From: Clostridia bacterium | Lineage (GTDB): Bacteria; Bacillota_A; Clostridia; Christensenellales; Aristaeellaceae | DNA: 29,141 nucleotides | Assembly (NCBI GenBank): GCA_017399225.1 | Contig: JAFQEB010000074.1 | Span: 1-29,141, forward strand | Reading direction: 5' to 3' | Part shown: positions 1 to 6,620 of the stretch, in pieces | How positions within the stretch are numbered: the stretch's first letter is position 1 | Layout of the letters: each line of letters begins with the position of its first letter | Program-made: the position numbers and the translations under genes | Notes under the pieces: generated by a model | Told to the model about the DNA's origin: nothing | Seen by the model: the letters and a program-made list of their open reading frames with translations, nothing else | Databases searched by the model: none

Positions 1-12
1 ACGGTTATTCCG

Positions 13-34
13 AAAGGTTATTCGATTAACCTTT
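13..34. promoter_or_regulatory. Operator-like palindrome 1 (left, at the divergent promoter)
   Basis: Perfect 8-bp inverted repeat AAAGGTTA-N6-TAACCTTT with a central CG, the usual geometry of LacI-family operators. It lies just downstream of the expected start of the minus-strand promoter at 46-74, so a bound repressor would block transcription leaving the window to the left. GGTTATTC also occurs as a direct repeat at 3-10 and 16-23. That the neighbouring LacI protein binds here is inference. Confidence 0.6.
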
Positions 35-45
35 CATCTGGATAC

Positions 46-74
46 AGAATAACAGTCATTTACCCAAAAGTCAA
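46..74 (-). promoter_or_regulatory. Divergent sigma-A promoter reading off the left edge
   Basis: On the minus strand, TTGACT (69-74) and TATTCT (46-51) are separated by exactly 17 bp. The start point would be near 39, immediately before the palindrome at 13-34. The gene it drives is outside the window and is presumably the target operon of the LacI regulator, as is common for divergent LacI-family loci. Confidence 0.6.
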
Positions 75-106
75 TACCTAAAATGTGATTTTTGGCACAA
101 AAACAG

Positions 107-124
107 TGGTTAATTTGATAACCA
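107..124. promoter_or_regulatory. Operator-like palindrome 2
   Basis: Perfect inverted repeat TGGTTA-N6-TAACCA, with the same GGTTA-N6-TAACC core as the palindrome at 13-34. It sits just upstream of the -35 box (131-136) of the regulator's own promoter, about 92 bp centre to centre from palindrome 1. Repetition of the core in one small region argues for a shared binding protein. Confidence 0.55.
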
Positions 125-130
125 AACCCA

Positions 131-159
131 TTGACGAAAGATGAAACATTTGCTATAAT
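131..159 (+). promoter_or_regulatory. Sigma-A promoter of the LacI-family gene
   Basis: TTGACG at 131-136 and a perfect TATAAT at 154-159 with a 17-bp spacer; TG at 151-152 makes it an extended -10. Transcription should start near 166, inside the third operator-like site. Confidence 0.8.
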
Positions 160-180
160 TAGGACAATCGTTTAACCTTT
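159..180. promoter_or_regulatory. Operator-like site 3, imperfect, over the transcription start
   Basis: The right half is TAACCTTT (173-180), identical to the right arm of palindrome 1, with CG at the centre. The left half matches only partly (6 of 11 symmetric positions). It covers the predicted start site, a position suited to autorepression. Weaker than the other two sites. Confidence 0.4.
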
Positions 181-199
181 GAGCAAAAGAGGTGGTTTC

Positions 200-1222
200 A
201 TGGCAACCATGCGCGACGTTGCCCAGCTTGCCGGCGTATCCACTGCTACGGTGTCCCATGTAGTGAACGGCACCAAGAAACTTTCCCCCGAAACGACGGA
301 AAAGGTGCTCATGGCCATTGCCGAAGCCAACTACACCCCCAACACGCTGGCCAAGTCCCTGCGCAGCGGCCAGACCCACACCATCGGCGTACTGGTAGAG
401 GATATCCGCGGCCTGCCGGTGGCAGGCATCGTCAGCGGCATCAACGAAACGCTGTCGAAGTCCGGCTACCGGATGATCCTACACGATCTGCACCTGCTGG
501 AGAAGCTCTACAATCAATATGAACAGATCGGCGCCTACCGCCAGCGGATCAACAATGGCGTTGCGCTTCTACAGTCCTCCAACGTGGATGGCATCATCTA
601 TGTGGGCATGCACGACCGCCATCTGGCCTATCTGTTTGACCCCATGGATACCCCGCTGGTCTTTGCCTATTCCCACGGTACCAGCGAGGATACCTATGTG
701 ACCTATTCCAATCAGGACTCCGCCGCCGATATGATCCGCTATCTGCTGGGCAAAGGTCACGAGCGTATTGCGGTGATTGCCGGGCATCCTCACTCCTATC
801 CCACTGCGCGGCGCATGCATGGCATCCAGATGGCCATGCAGCAGGTGGGTCTGGTGATTCCTGAGGAGTACATCCGCTACGGCAACTGGGAATATGAGTC
901 CGGCGTGACTGAAACCCGTGCCCTGCTGGCACTGGAAGTGCGTCCGACGGTCATCTTCGCCATGAACGACCTGATGGCTGCAGGCTGCATGCGGGTGCTG
1001 AATGAGGCAGGCCTGCGAATTCCGGAGGATATAGCCGTTGTGGGCTTCGACAACCGGGAGATCGCCAGCTATCTCCAGCCGCCGCTGACCACCATTCAGC
1101 TGCCTACCACCGAGATTGGCATCAATGCCGCGCTGCATATCATGGAAAAGATCAACAATCCATCAACGCCGCCGGTGAGAGATATTATTCATTGTTTCAT
1201 TGTTGAGAGACAGTCGGTGTGA
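200..1222 (+). CDS. LacI/GalR-family transcriptional regulator
   Basis: A 340-residue protein of the standard LacI/GalR length. Residues about 4-24 form the helix-turn-helix (RDVAQLAGVSTATVSHVVNG), followed by the hinge (YTPNTLAKSLRSG) and a periplasmic-binding-protein-like effector domain beginning TIGVLVEDI. The C-terminal part keeps the family signature around AVVGFDNREIASYLQPPLTTI. It should bind a small ligand, often a sugar, and repress a nearby catabolic or transport operon. The ATG at 200 is chosen because AGAGGTGG lies 5-7 bases before it; the in-frame TTG at 179 lacks a ribosome site. Three GGTTA-N6-TAACC-like palindromes upstream suggest self-regulation and control of a divergent gene off the left edge. 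The ligand cannot be told. Confidence 0.93.
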   Translation: MATMRDVAQLAGVSTATVSHVVNGTKKLSPETTEKVLMAIAEANYTPNTLAKSLRSGQTHTIGVLVEDIRGLPVAGIVSGINETLSKSGYRMILHDLHLLEKLYNQYEQIGAYRQRINNGVALLQSSNVDGIIYVGMHDRHLAYLFDPMDTPLVFAYSHGTSEDTYVTYSNQDSAADMIRYLLGKGHERIAVIAGHPHSYPTARRMHGIQMAMQQVGLVIPEEYIRYGNWEYESGVTETRALLALEVRPTVIFAMNDLMAAGCMRVLNEAGLRIPEDIAVVGFDNREIASYLQPPLTTIQLPTTEIGINAALHIMEKINNPSTPPVRDIIHCFIVERQSV

Positions 1223-1477
1223 CCGGACTTGTTTCTTTTGAAAAGCAGTATCAATCATGCACCAACACAAAAGGCAGATAGCAAGTTTTTGGTTCTCTTG
1301 CTGTCCGCCTCTCTCCATCCTGTCAGGCAGAACCTATACTGGCACATATGATCTTTGAAAAGACTTCCGCCCTCTTGGCAGTCGCAGACGTAAAATCACA
1401 TATTTGCGTCTGGAAGGGCGCCTGGAGGCTTTTCACTGCATTCCCGGCAGAAGTTCCCACCCTGCCTCTGGTCGCCC
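1223..1477. other. Intergenic region with structured inverted repeats
   Basis: No credible gene. It contains a hairpin at 1273-1309 and a second, compound hairpin at 1368-1420: CGCCCT/AGGGCG flanking a 10-bp stem, 1385-1394 with 1403-1412. No promoter was recognised. The two genes bordering it converge, so this is mainly terminator and spacer sequence. Confidence 0.5.
1262..1309 (-). terminator. Possible minus-strand terminator
   Basis: Arms GGCAGATAGCAAG (1273-1285) and CTTGCTGTCCGCC (1297-1309) pair with one mismatch and one wobble. Read on the minus strand the stem is followed by TTTTGTGTT. It could stop read-through from the cotJ locus. The T-rich tail is short. Confidence 0.4.
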
Positions 1478-2092
1478 TCAGACACGCTGTTTGAGGCTTT
1501 TATGAGCAAGCCGCCCCGCCTCCGCTGTTTTCTCCTGCGAAACGCAAAAGAGCCGCCGTACTGCCTGTGCAGAGGGCGGCTCCTTCATTTGCGAACAATG
1601 CGTGAGAAAGCTTGTCCCAACATTCGTATTTCGGCCGGTTTTCAGGCCTGTTATGGGGTCTTGTTGTTCCTGTGTGATTGCAGCATCGGCAGCCAGATCC
1701 TCATGCAGGTCGGTGATAGGATCGCCCTTGGACTGCATACCGGCCGCGTGATAGGGCATCCCCGCCGCAGAGGTCGGGTACACGCCCGCGCCATGGTCGA
1801 CAAAGTAGACGTCGAAGCCGCCCTTCGTCAGATCGTCGCAGGAGAGGCCCCGGGTCAGCTGATGGATCATCGCGCCCACGATCTCCAGGTGGCCCAGCTC
1901 CTCCGTGCCGATGTCGGTCAGCAAGCCCTTGAGCTCGCCGCAGGGCATCGCGTAGCGCTGGCTCAGGTAGCGCAGGGAGGCCCCCAGCTCGCCGTCCGGG
2001 CCGCCATACTGGCTGATGATGCGCGCCGCCATCGCCGGATCGGGCCGGGCGATGCGCACAGGATACTGAAGCTTCTTCTCATACACAAACAT
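1478..2092 (-). pseudogene. cotJC: CotJC-like spore coat protein / Mn-catalase family, C-terminally truncated
   Basis: Residues 1-137 are a typical CotJC, a ferritin-like manganese-catalase relative found in the inner spore coat: YEKKLQYPV, YGGPDGELGASLRYLSQRY and the metal-ligand segment TEELGHLEI (E64-E65, H68) are all present. After HEDLAADAA the sequence stops resembling the family. The expected second half, with the glutamate after HEDLAA and the later REREVVHFQ-type histidine ligand, is missing. The remaining 67 residues run through a strong minus-strand terminator hairpin (1546-1582) to a chance stop, so the original end has been lost by deletion or rearrangement. The start at 2092 has a purine-rich ribosome site (AGGAAAGGAAGG). 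It lies 20 bp after the CotJA/B fusion gene, the normal cotJABC order. Loss of metal ligands makes catalase activity unlikely; a shortened structural role is possible. Confidence 0.7.
1546..1582 (-). terminator. Rho-independent terminator of the cotJ locus
   Basis: On the minus strand GAGCCGCC (1575-1582) and GGCGGCTC (1550-1557) form a perfect 8-bp GC-rich stem, followed directly by TTTT (1546-1549). It lies inside the open frame of the truncated cotJC, which supports the view that the frame beyond the break is not original coding sequence. Confidence 0.7.
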
Positions 2093-2112
2093 ACGCTTTG
2101 CCTTCCTTTCCT

Positions 2113-3087
2113 TTACTTGCCGCAGGGCCTGCGCTCCCAGGGCCAGGGATCATCCGTCCAGCCCCAGTCGGAGGCACCGCAGCCGTCCTCCAGGAAGGTA
2201 GTGGCGTAGTTGGGCTCGCCGGCCTCTTCGCACAGCCTGCGGAAGAGCGCCAGGGCCTGCTTGTCGTCGGGATGGGTGTTCAGGTACAGCCGCAGATCCC
2301 ACGCGGAGAAGGAGGCCGCCTGCCCGTCGGTCTGGCAGTTGCATTCGCCGGGGCAGTAGCCGCTCATGGGCTTGTGCAGTTCCGGGAACAGGGTGCCGCT
2401 GCGCAGCGCGCTGTCGCATTCAAACACCTGATCCAGCTCCTGCTTTACCCCCCAGACCATGCCCACGCCCCGGTTCCTGCGGGAGCGGCTGCGATTGCCG
2501 CCGCAGTCGTCACACTTGTTGCAGTCGGTGTTCCGGGGCTGCACATAGGCGCTACCGCAGTCATCGCACTTGTTGCAGTCGGTATTCCGGGGCTGCACAT
2601 AGGCATTGCCGCAGTCGTCGCACTTGTTGCAGTCGGTGTTCCGGGGCTGAACGTAGGCGCTGCCGCAGTCGTCGCACTTGCTGCAACCGGTGTTCCGGGG
2701 CTGCACATAGGCGTTGCCGCACTCGTCGCACTTGCTGCAACCAGTGTTCCGGAGCTGCGTATAGGCGCTGCCGCAGTCGTCGCACTTGTTGCATCCGGTG
2801 TTCCGGGGCTGCACATAGGCGTTGCCGCACTCGTCGCACTTGTTGCAGTCGGTGTTCCGGGGCTGCACATAGGCGTTGCCGCAGTCGTCGCTCTTGCTGC
2901 AACCGGTGTTCCGGCCGCGGGTCGTTCCCACGCTCACCACACCGCCGCAGCCGCAGCCGTTATTGCAGCCCCAGCGGTTCCAGCCACAGTTGGCGCAGGT
3001 ATCGCAGCCGCAGTTGCTCCAGCCGCAGCCCGGGCAGCACCAGTTTCCCTCCAGGCTCACAAAGCCTGCGTTGCATTTATTCATCAT
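2113..3087 (-). CDS. Cysteine-rich repeat protein fused to CotJA-like and CotJB-like domains
   Basis: A 324-residue protein with four parts. Residues 1-58 are Cys/Trp/Asn/Gly-rich. Residues 60-197 hold eight 18-residue repeats of the pattern NTxCxKCDxCGxAYVQPR, seven full and one partial. Residues about 207-246 resemble CotJA (GVGMVWG, then the diagnostic GTLFPELHKPM). Residues about 258-319 resemble CotJB (WDLRLYLNTHPDDKQAL, ending GWTDDPWPWE). CotJA and CotJB are normally separate small spore-coat proteins encoded just before cotJC, as here, so this is a fusion within the cotJ locus. The array should form disulfides or bind metal. The start at 3087 (MMNKCN) has GGAAG 10 bases upstream; the ATG at 3108 has none. 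No standard promoter is visible, as expected for a mother-cell gene. A role in the spore coat is inferred from the domains and position. Confidence 0.82.
   Translation of the reverse strand: MMNKCNAGFVSLEGNWCCPGCGWSNCGCDTCANCGWNRWGCNNGCGCGGVVSVGTTRGRNTGCSKSDDCGNAYVQPRNTDCNKCDECGNAYVQPRNTGCNKCDDCGSAYTQLRNTGCSKCDECGNAYVQPRNTGCSKCDDCGSAYVQPRNTDCNKCDDCGNAYVQPRNTDCNKCDDCGSAYVQPRNTDCNKCDDCGGNRSRSRRNRGVGMVWGVKQELDQVFECDSALRSGTLFPELHKPMSGYCPGECNCQTDGQAASFSAWDLRLYLNTHPDDKQALALFRRLCEEAGEPNYATTFLEDGCGASDWGWTDDPWPWERRPCGK
2497..2910 (-). repeat. 54-bp tandem coding repeat, eight units
   Basis: In-frame array of 54-bp units encoding 18 residues each, with mostly silent or conservative differences between units (D/G after NT, N/S before K, DD/DE before C). 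The unit nearest the start has SKSDDC where the others have a CxxC pair, and one unit reads YTQLR instead of YVQPR. The high unit-to-unit identity indicates expansion by slippage or recombination. Confidence 0.9.
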
Positions 3088-3120
3088 GCAAAAAGCACTT
3101 CCTTGCATTCATTGATCGCA

Positions 3121-3152
3121 GCAGCGGGCATCAGGATGCTCCTCGCCGCTGC
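3121..3152. terminator. Hairpin between the kinase gene and the cotJ locus
   Basis: GCAGCGG (3121-3127) pairs with CCGCTGC (3146-3152), and inside it GCATC (3128-3132) pairs with GATGC (3135-3139). It follows the last gene of the rarA operon on the minus strand and could end that transcript, but no T-tract follows, so termination is uncertain. Confidence 0.35.
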
Positions 3153-3155
3153 TTC

Positions 3156-3181
3156 AACCTATGCGCAGGAAGTGCTTGTGT
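3156..3181 (-). promoter_or_regulatory. Weak sporulation-type promoter candidate
   Basis: On the minus strand CATAGGTT (3156-3163) fits the CATAnnnT form of sigma-K-like -10 boxes, with AC (3180-3181) 16 bases upstream. Sigma-E and sigma-K consensus sequences are short, so a chance match is quite possible. It is listed because no vegetative promoter is seen before the cotJ fusion gene. Confidence 0.22.
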
Positions 3182-3183
3182 GC

Positions 3184-3762
3184 TTATTTCCGGTCGTACC
3201 CGAAGTGGTCGACGATCATCTCCGCCACCGCATCGGGCTCCAGGTTCGTGTTGTCGATGCGCAGATAGCGCTCCGGGGCGACGCCGAGCCGCTGGACGAC
3301 CTCTCCCGGCTCGGAGACCACGCGGTAGCGCTCCTCCGCATCCAGGAAGCGGGCCTCCGACAGCGCCACGTCCCGCTTGCTGGCCTTGTGCTGCAGTCGG
3401 TTTTCCGTGCGGTTGCGGACGAGCCGCACGTCCTGCGGTGCGACCAGCTCCACATAATCGACCTGCGCGCCGGCGGCCTCGTACATCTCTGACAGGCGGC
3501 GGACGTACGCCTCGTCGTAGGGCACGTCAAAGGCCCAGATGAAGGTGAAGATAAGGCCGTAGTTGTCCGTTTTGGCGAACTCCTCGAAGACCACCTGCCG
3601 CAGCCGCTCGGTCACCGCGCCGTTGTACGCGCCGAAGAGCTCAATCACCGGCTCGATGGTCATGTGGTTGTGGAAGAGCTTCATGGGCGTGATGCGCGAA
3701 ACGGCCTGGCCGACGGTCATTTTGCCGGCGGCGTGGGCACCGAAGATAAAGAGCAGCTTCAT
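3184..3762 (-). CDS. Small P-loop nucleoside/shikimate-kinase-like protein
   Basis: A 192-residue protein beginning LLFIFGAHAAGKMTVGQ: a Walker A loop (G8 to K14) in which the usual Ser/Thr after Lys is Met15, followed by Thr16. This GKMT form is typical of a family of small AAA/shikimate-kinase-like proteins of unknown substrate. The middle (VDYVELVAPQDVRLVRNRTENR) has the charged look of a lid region, and the end carries LRIDNTNLEPDAVAEMIV, as in small-molecule kinases that phosphorylate a hydroxyl. It is the last gene of the rarA operon; its ATG overlaps the stop of the nucleosidase gene by 4 nt. Kinase activity is inferred from the fold; the substrate is unknown. Confidence 0.75.
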   Translation of the reverse strand: MKLLFIFGAHAAGKMTVGQAVSRITPMKLFHNHMTIEPVIELFGAYNGAVTERLRQVVFEEFAKTDNYGLIFTFIWAFDVPYDEAYVRRLSEMYEAAGAQVDYVELVAPQDVRLVRNRTENRLQHKASKRDVALSEARFLDAEERYRVVSEPGEVVQRLGVAPERYLRIDNTNLEPDAVAEMIVDHFGYDRK

Positions 3763-4448
3763 CGGGTAGCCTCCTTCAGCAGCGGAATCATCCTGCGGAC
3801 AAAATCTGCTGTGACCGCCGCGGCCCGGTCACAGTTTTCTTCAAAGGCCCCAAGCCCCCGGTGTGCCGGCGTATCGGTCATCGTCCGGATCGCAAGGAAG
3901 GGCACGCCGTACGCATGGCAGACATGGGCCGCCGCAGCAGACTCCATGTCCACGCTCAGCGGATGGAAGCGGGTATTGATCTCCTCCCGTCCGTCATCGG
4001 TGATGAAGGCTTCTCCCGTCGCCATCCGGCCAAAGTGCACATGCCGCAATCCCTCCGCCGCACGCCGCGCGGCCGTCAGCAAGGCTGCATCCGCAGGGAA
4101 AACAGATTCCTCCAGCCAGGGGTGAAAACCGGTCAGGATGTGATCCGCCACATCGTGATAAACGAACTCCGTTCCCACCACCGTATCGAACAGGTCAAGT
4201 GACTTATCCATCCCGCCGGCAGTTCCGGCATTGATGATGGCATCGCAGCCATACCCATCAATCAGCACCTGAGCTGCTATGGCTGCATTGACCTTGCACA
4301 CGCCGGAATACAGCGCTGCCGTGTCCATGCCATCCAGGCCGCCTTCGTACACCGTCAGCAGGGTTTTCCGGCTCCTGGCCACCTCTGTCAGCATCGGCAG
4401 AAAGGGCGCCAGTTCCCGATCACCGGCGCACAGGATTCCCAGCTTCAT
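3759..4448 (-). CDS. mtnN: 5'-methylthioadenosine / S-adenosylhomocysteine nucleosidase
   Basis: A 229-residue phosphorylase-fold enzyme that hydrolyses MTA and SAH, by-products of methylation and polyamine synthesis, to adenine plus methylthioribose or S-ribosylhomocysteine. Visible signatures are the N-terminal strand with Glu12 (GILCAGDRELAPF), the glycine-rich INAGTAGGMD, the ribose-binding SVDMESAAAAHV with Glu169, and the catalytic Asp192 in IRTMTDTP. The usual GVGKVNAA segment reads GVCKVNAA, a small deviation. The length matches the family. It overlaps the TIM-barrel gene before it and the kinase gene after it by 4 nt each. It is a divergent member, so a related nucleosidase specificity is possible. 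Confidence 0.85.
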   Translation of the reverse strand: MKLGILCAGDRELAPFLPMLTEVARSRKTLLTVYEGGLDGMDTAALYSGVCKVNAAIAAQVLIDGYGCDAIINAGTAGGMDKSLDLFDTVVGTEFVYHDVADHILTGFHPWLEESVFPADAALLTAARRAAEGLRHVHFGRMATGEAFITDDGREEINTRFHPLSVDMESAAAAHVCHAYGVPFLAIRTMTDTPAHRGLGAFEENCDRAAAVTADFVRRMIPLLKEATR

Positions 4449-5251
4449 CCCCTTGTCTCCTTTCTGATCCGGTCCAGGCTTGCGTTCATTTCGTCAAAGC
4501 GTACCGAGCCGTCCGGGTTGAGCGCAGAGGCCTCGCAGGTGAGATCCCCCGTGTAGCCCATTCCCCGCACAAAAGCGAAGAACCGGTCGAAGTCGATGTG
4601 CCCCTTGCCCAGGGCCTTGGCGCTCATATTCGGCCAGTCCATGTGGCCGCCCGCGTAGTCGTTGACGTGAAAGTGGGCGATATGCGGGATCAGCCAGGCG
4701 TTCTCCGGCCGGTACAGCGCATCCAGCTGGGTGTGGAAGGCCGCCATCTTGGTGTCAAAGGTGAAGCGGATGTCGGGGTATGCCTCCGCCAGGGCTTTCA
4801 TGTGCGTCATGGGATCGACCGTGTTGCACAGCACGTTCTCCACCGTGAGGGTCAGGCCGTGTTCCTCCGCAACGGCCAGCAGCGCGGGATACGCGGCGAT
4901 GTTGCGCTCGATGTGCTGATCGCTGGCCTGCCCCGACCACAGGTGCAGCACCAGCAGCCTGGCGCCCATAGCCTTGGCCAGCGCGCAGTCGGCACGGAAC
5001 ATATCTGCCGCGTCGGCGAAGTTGCCCTGGCTGACCCACTCGCCGATCTGCTTGGTCATGTGGAACACCGGCACGTCGTAGGGCGCAAGGGCGCGAAGGA
5101 GGCCTTCCTCATGGCTGCCGTGCCAGCTTTGGTACATCATGAATTCCAGCCCGTCGCACCGCAAATGGGGCATGATGCCCGCCAGCAGGCTGTAGTCGCG
5201 GTTGTTGGCCTTTGCGATGATCGCCCCGGTGGAGCAGAGGATGCGGCTCAT
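4445..5251 (-). CDS. Sugar phosphate isomerase/epimerase, AP-endonuclease-2-like TIM barrel
   Basis: A 268-residue xylose-isomerase-like TIM-barrel protein. The metal-ligand pattern of the family is present in order: a Glu in LTLTVENVLCN, Asp in RFTFDTKMAA, His in IAHFHVNDYAG with the following GKGHIDFDRF, and the final Glu in LTCEAS. Such proteins isomerise or epimerise sugars or related polyols; endonuclease IV has the same fold but different residues. ATG 5251 is chosen because GAGGGAG lies just before it and because it overlaps the rarA stop as ATGA; the open frame upstream is the tail of rarA in another frame. The substrate is not evident. Confidence 0.83.
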   Translation of the reverse strand: MSRILCSTGAIIAKANNRDYSLLAGIMPHLRCDGLEFMMYQSWHGSHEEGLLRALAPYDVPVFHMTKQIGEWVSQGNFADAADMFRADCALAKAMGARLLVLHLWSGQASDQHIERNIAAYPALLAVAEEHGLTLTVENVLCNTVDPMTHMKALAEAYPDIRFTFDTKMAAFHTQLDALYRPENAWLIPHIAHFHVNDYAGGHMDWPNMSAKALGKGHIDFDRFFAFVRGMGYTGDLTCEASALNPDGSVRFDEMNASLDRIRKETRG

Positions 5252-6591
5252 TTTTTCTCCCTCGCTTTCTGGCGGGCGGCGGCCTTCCAGTCGTTGATCT
5301 CCGCCAGCCGGTCGGCAAATCGGGCTTCGAGGCCCTCCCGGGTGGGGCGGTAATAGCTGCGGCCCCGCAGGCTCTCCGGCAGGCACTCCATGGCGGTCAG
5401 CTTGTCCTTGGCGTCGTGGGCATACTGGTAGCCCTTGCCGTAGTCCAGCTGCTTCATCAGCGCCGTGGGGGCGTTGCGGATGTGCAGCGGCACCGGGTCG
5501 GCAATCTGCTCCGCCGCGTCCTTCTTCGCGGTCTCATAGGCGACGTAGAGAGCGTTCGACTTGGGCGCGAGGGACATGTAGGTCACCGCCTGGGTCAGGT
5601 GGACGGAGCACTCCGGCATACCGATAAAGTGGCAGGCCTGATAGGCGGCCACGGCAATTTCGAGGGCCCGGGGATCGGCCAGGCCGATGTCCTCGGAGGC
5701 AAAGCGGGTCACGCGCCGGGCGATGTAGAGGGGATCCTCCCCGCCCTCCAGCATCCGGCACATCCAGTAGATCGCCGCGTCCGGGTCGGAGTTGCGCATG
5801 GACTTGTGCAGCGCGCTGATCAGGTCATAATGGCCGTCGCCCTTCTTGTCGTACATCAGCGAGCGCTTCGAAGTGCACTGGGCCACGGTCTCCTCCGTCA
5901 CCACGACCGAGCCATCCCCCCGCACGTCCCCGTTGAGCACCGCCATTTCCAGGGTGGAAAGCGCCGTGCGGGCGTCGCCGTTGGAGAAGACCGCGATGGC
6001 CTCCAGCAGCTCCGACGGCATGTCGATCCTCTGGCTGCCAAAGCCGCGCTCGTCCGTCAGTGCCCGGCGCAGGAGGCTGACCACGTCCTGAGTCTCAAGC
6101 GCCTTGAGCACAAACACCTTGCACCGGGACAAAAGCGCGCTGTTCACCTCAAAGGAGGGGTTTTCCGTCGTCGCGCCGATGAGGATGATGCTCCCCTTTT
6201 CCACAAAGGGCAGGAAGGCGTCCTGCTGGGCCTTGTTGAAGCGGTGGATCTCGTCCACAAAGACGATCGTCCTCTGTCCCAGCTGCCGGGAGCTTTCCGC
6301 CTGCTGCATCACGGTCTTGATCTCCTTCACGCCGCTGGTGACGGCGGAGAAGTCCACAAAGGCGGATCTCGTCCGCCCTGCGATGATGCGGGCCAGGGTC
6401 GTTTTGCCCACGCCCGGCGGGCCCCAGAAGATCATCGAGGACACCGCGTCGCTCTCGATCAGCCGGCGCAGCACCTTGCCCGGGCCCAGCAGATGGGTCT
6501 GCCCGGCGAATTCCTCCAGCGTCGTCGGACGCAGCCGGGAGGCCAGCGGCTGGGGGGCCTGATCCCCCATAAAGAAGGTGGTCTGTTCCAT
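5248..6591 (-). CDS. rarA: Replication-associated recombination protein RarA (MgsA), AAA+ ATPase
   Basis: A 447-residue protein of the clamp-loader-like RarA/MgsA/WRNIP1 family, which acts at stalled replication forks. Walker A is GPPGVGKTT (57-65) and Walker B is FVDEIHRF (111-118), followed by the sensor segment IGATTENPSFEVNSALLSRC and the arginine-finger region. The C-terminal half is the tetramerisation domain with RFASEDIGLADP and the strongly conserved LPESLRGRSYYRPTREG. The ATG at 6591 has GGAGG 9 bases upstream; the open frame continues 50 codons further into the palindromic repeat region, which is clearly non-coding. It is the first gene of a four-gene operon with ATGA overlaps. The promoter at 7031-7059 would give a leader of about 430 nt. 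Confidence 0.95.
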   Translation of the reverse strand: MEQTTFFMGDQAPQPLASRLRPTTLEEFAGQTHLLGPGKVLRRLIESDAVSSMIFWGPPGVGKTTLARIIAGRTRSAFVDFSAVTSGVKEIKTVMQQAESSRQLGQRTIVFVDEIHRFNKAQQDAFLPFVEKGSIILIGATTENPSFEVNSALLSRCKVFVLKALETQDVVSLLRRALTDERGFGSQRIDMPSELLEAIAVFSNGDARTALSTLEMAVLNGDVRGDGSVVVTEETVAQCTSKRSLMYDKKGDGHYDLISALHKSMRNSDPDAAIYWMCRMLEGGEDPLYIARRVTRFASEDIGLADPRALEIAVAAYQACHFIGMPECSVHLTQAVTYMSLAPKSNALYVAYETAKKDAAEQIADPVPLHIRNAPTALMKQLDYGKGYQYAHDAKDKLTAMECLPESLRGRSYYRPTREGLEARFADRLAEINDWKAAARQKAREKK

Positions 6592-6620
6592 AGATGTGTT
6601 CCTCCGTGTGGGATGCCGCA

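Noticed and set aside
179..199. TTG start for the LacI-family gene
   Set aside because: No ribosome site before it, and the AGAGGTGG between it and ATG 200 fits the latter.
2497..2910. Possible CRISPR array
   Set aside because: Repeats are directly adjacent 54-bp coding units without unique spacers, and no cas genes are near.
2098..3492. 464-codon plus-strand open frame rich in GVPGLHIGVAALVAL repeats
   Set aside because: It is the antisense reading of the 54-bp Cys-rich array and of the kinase gene; the minus-strand frames have ribosome sites and recognisable domains.
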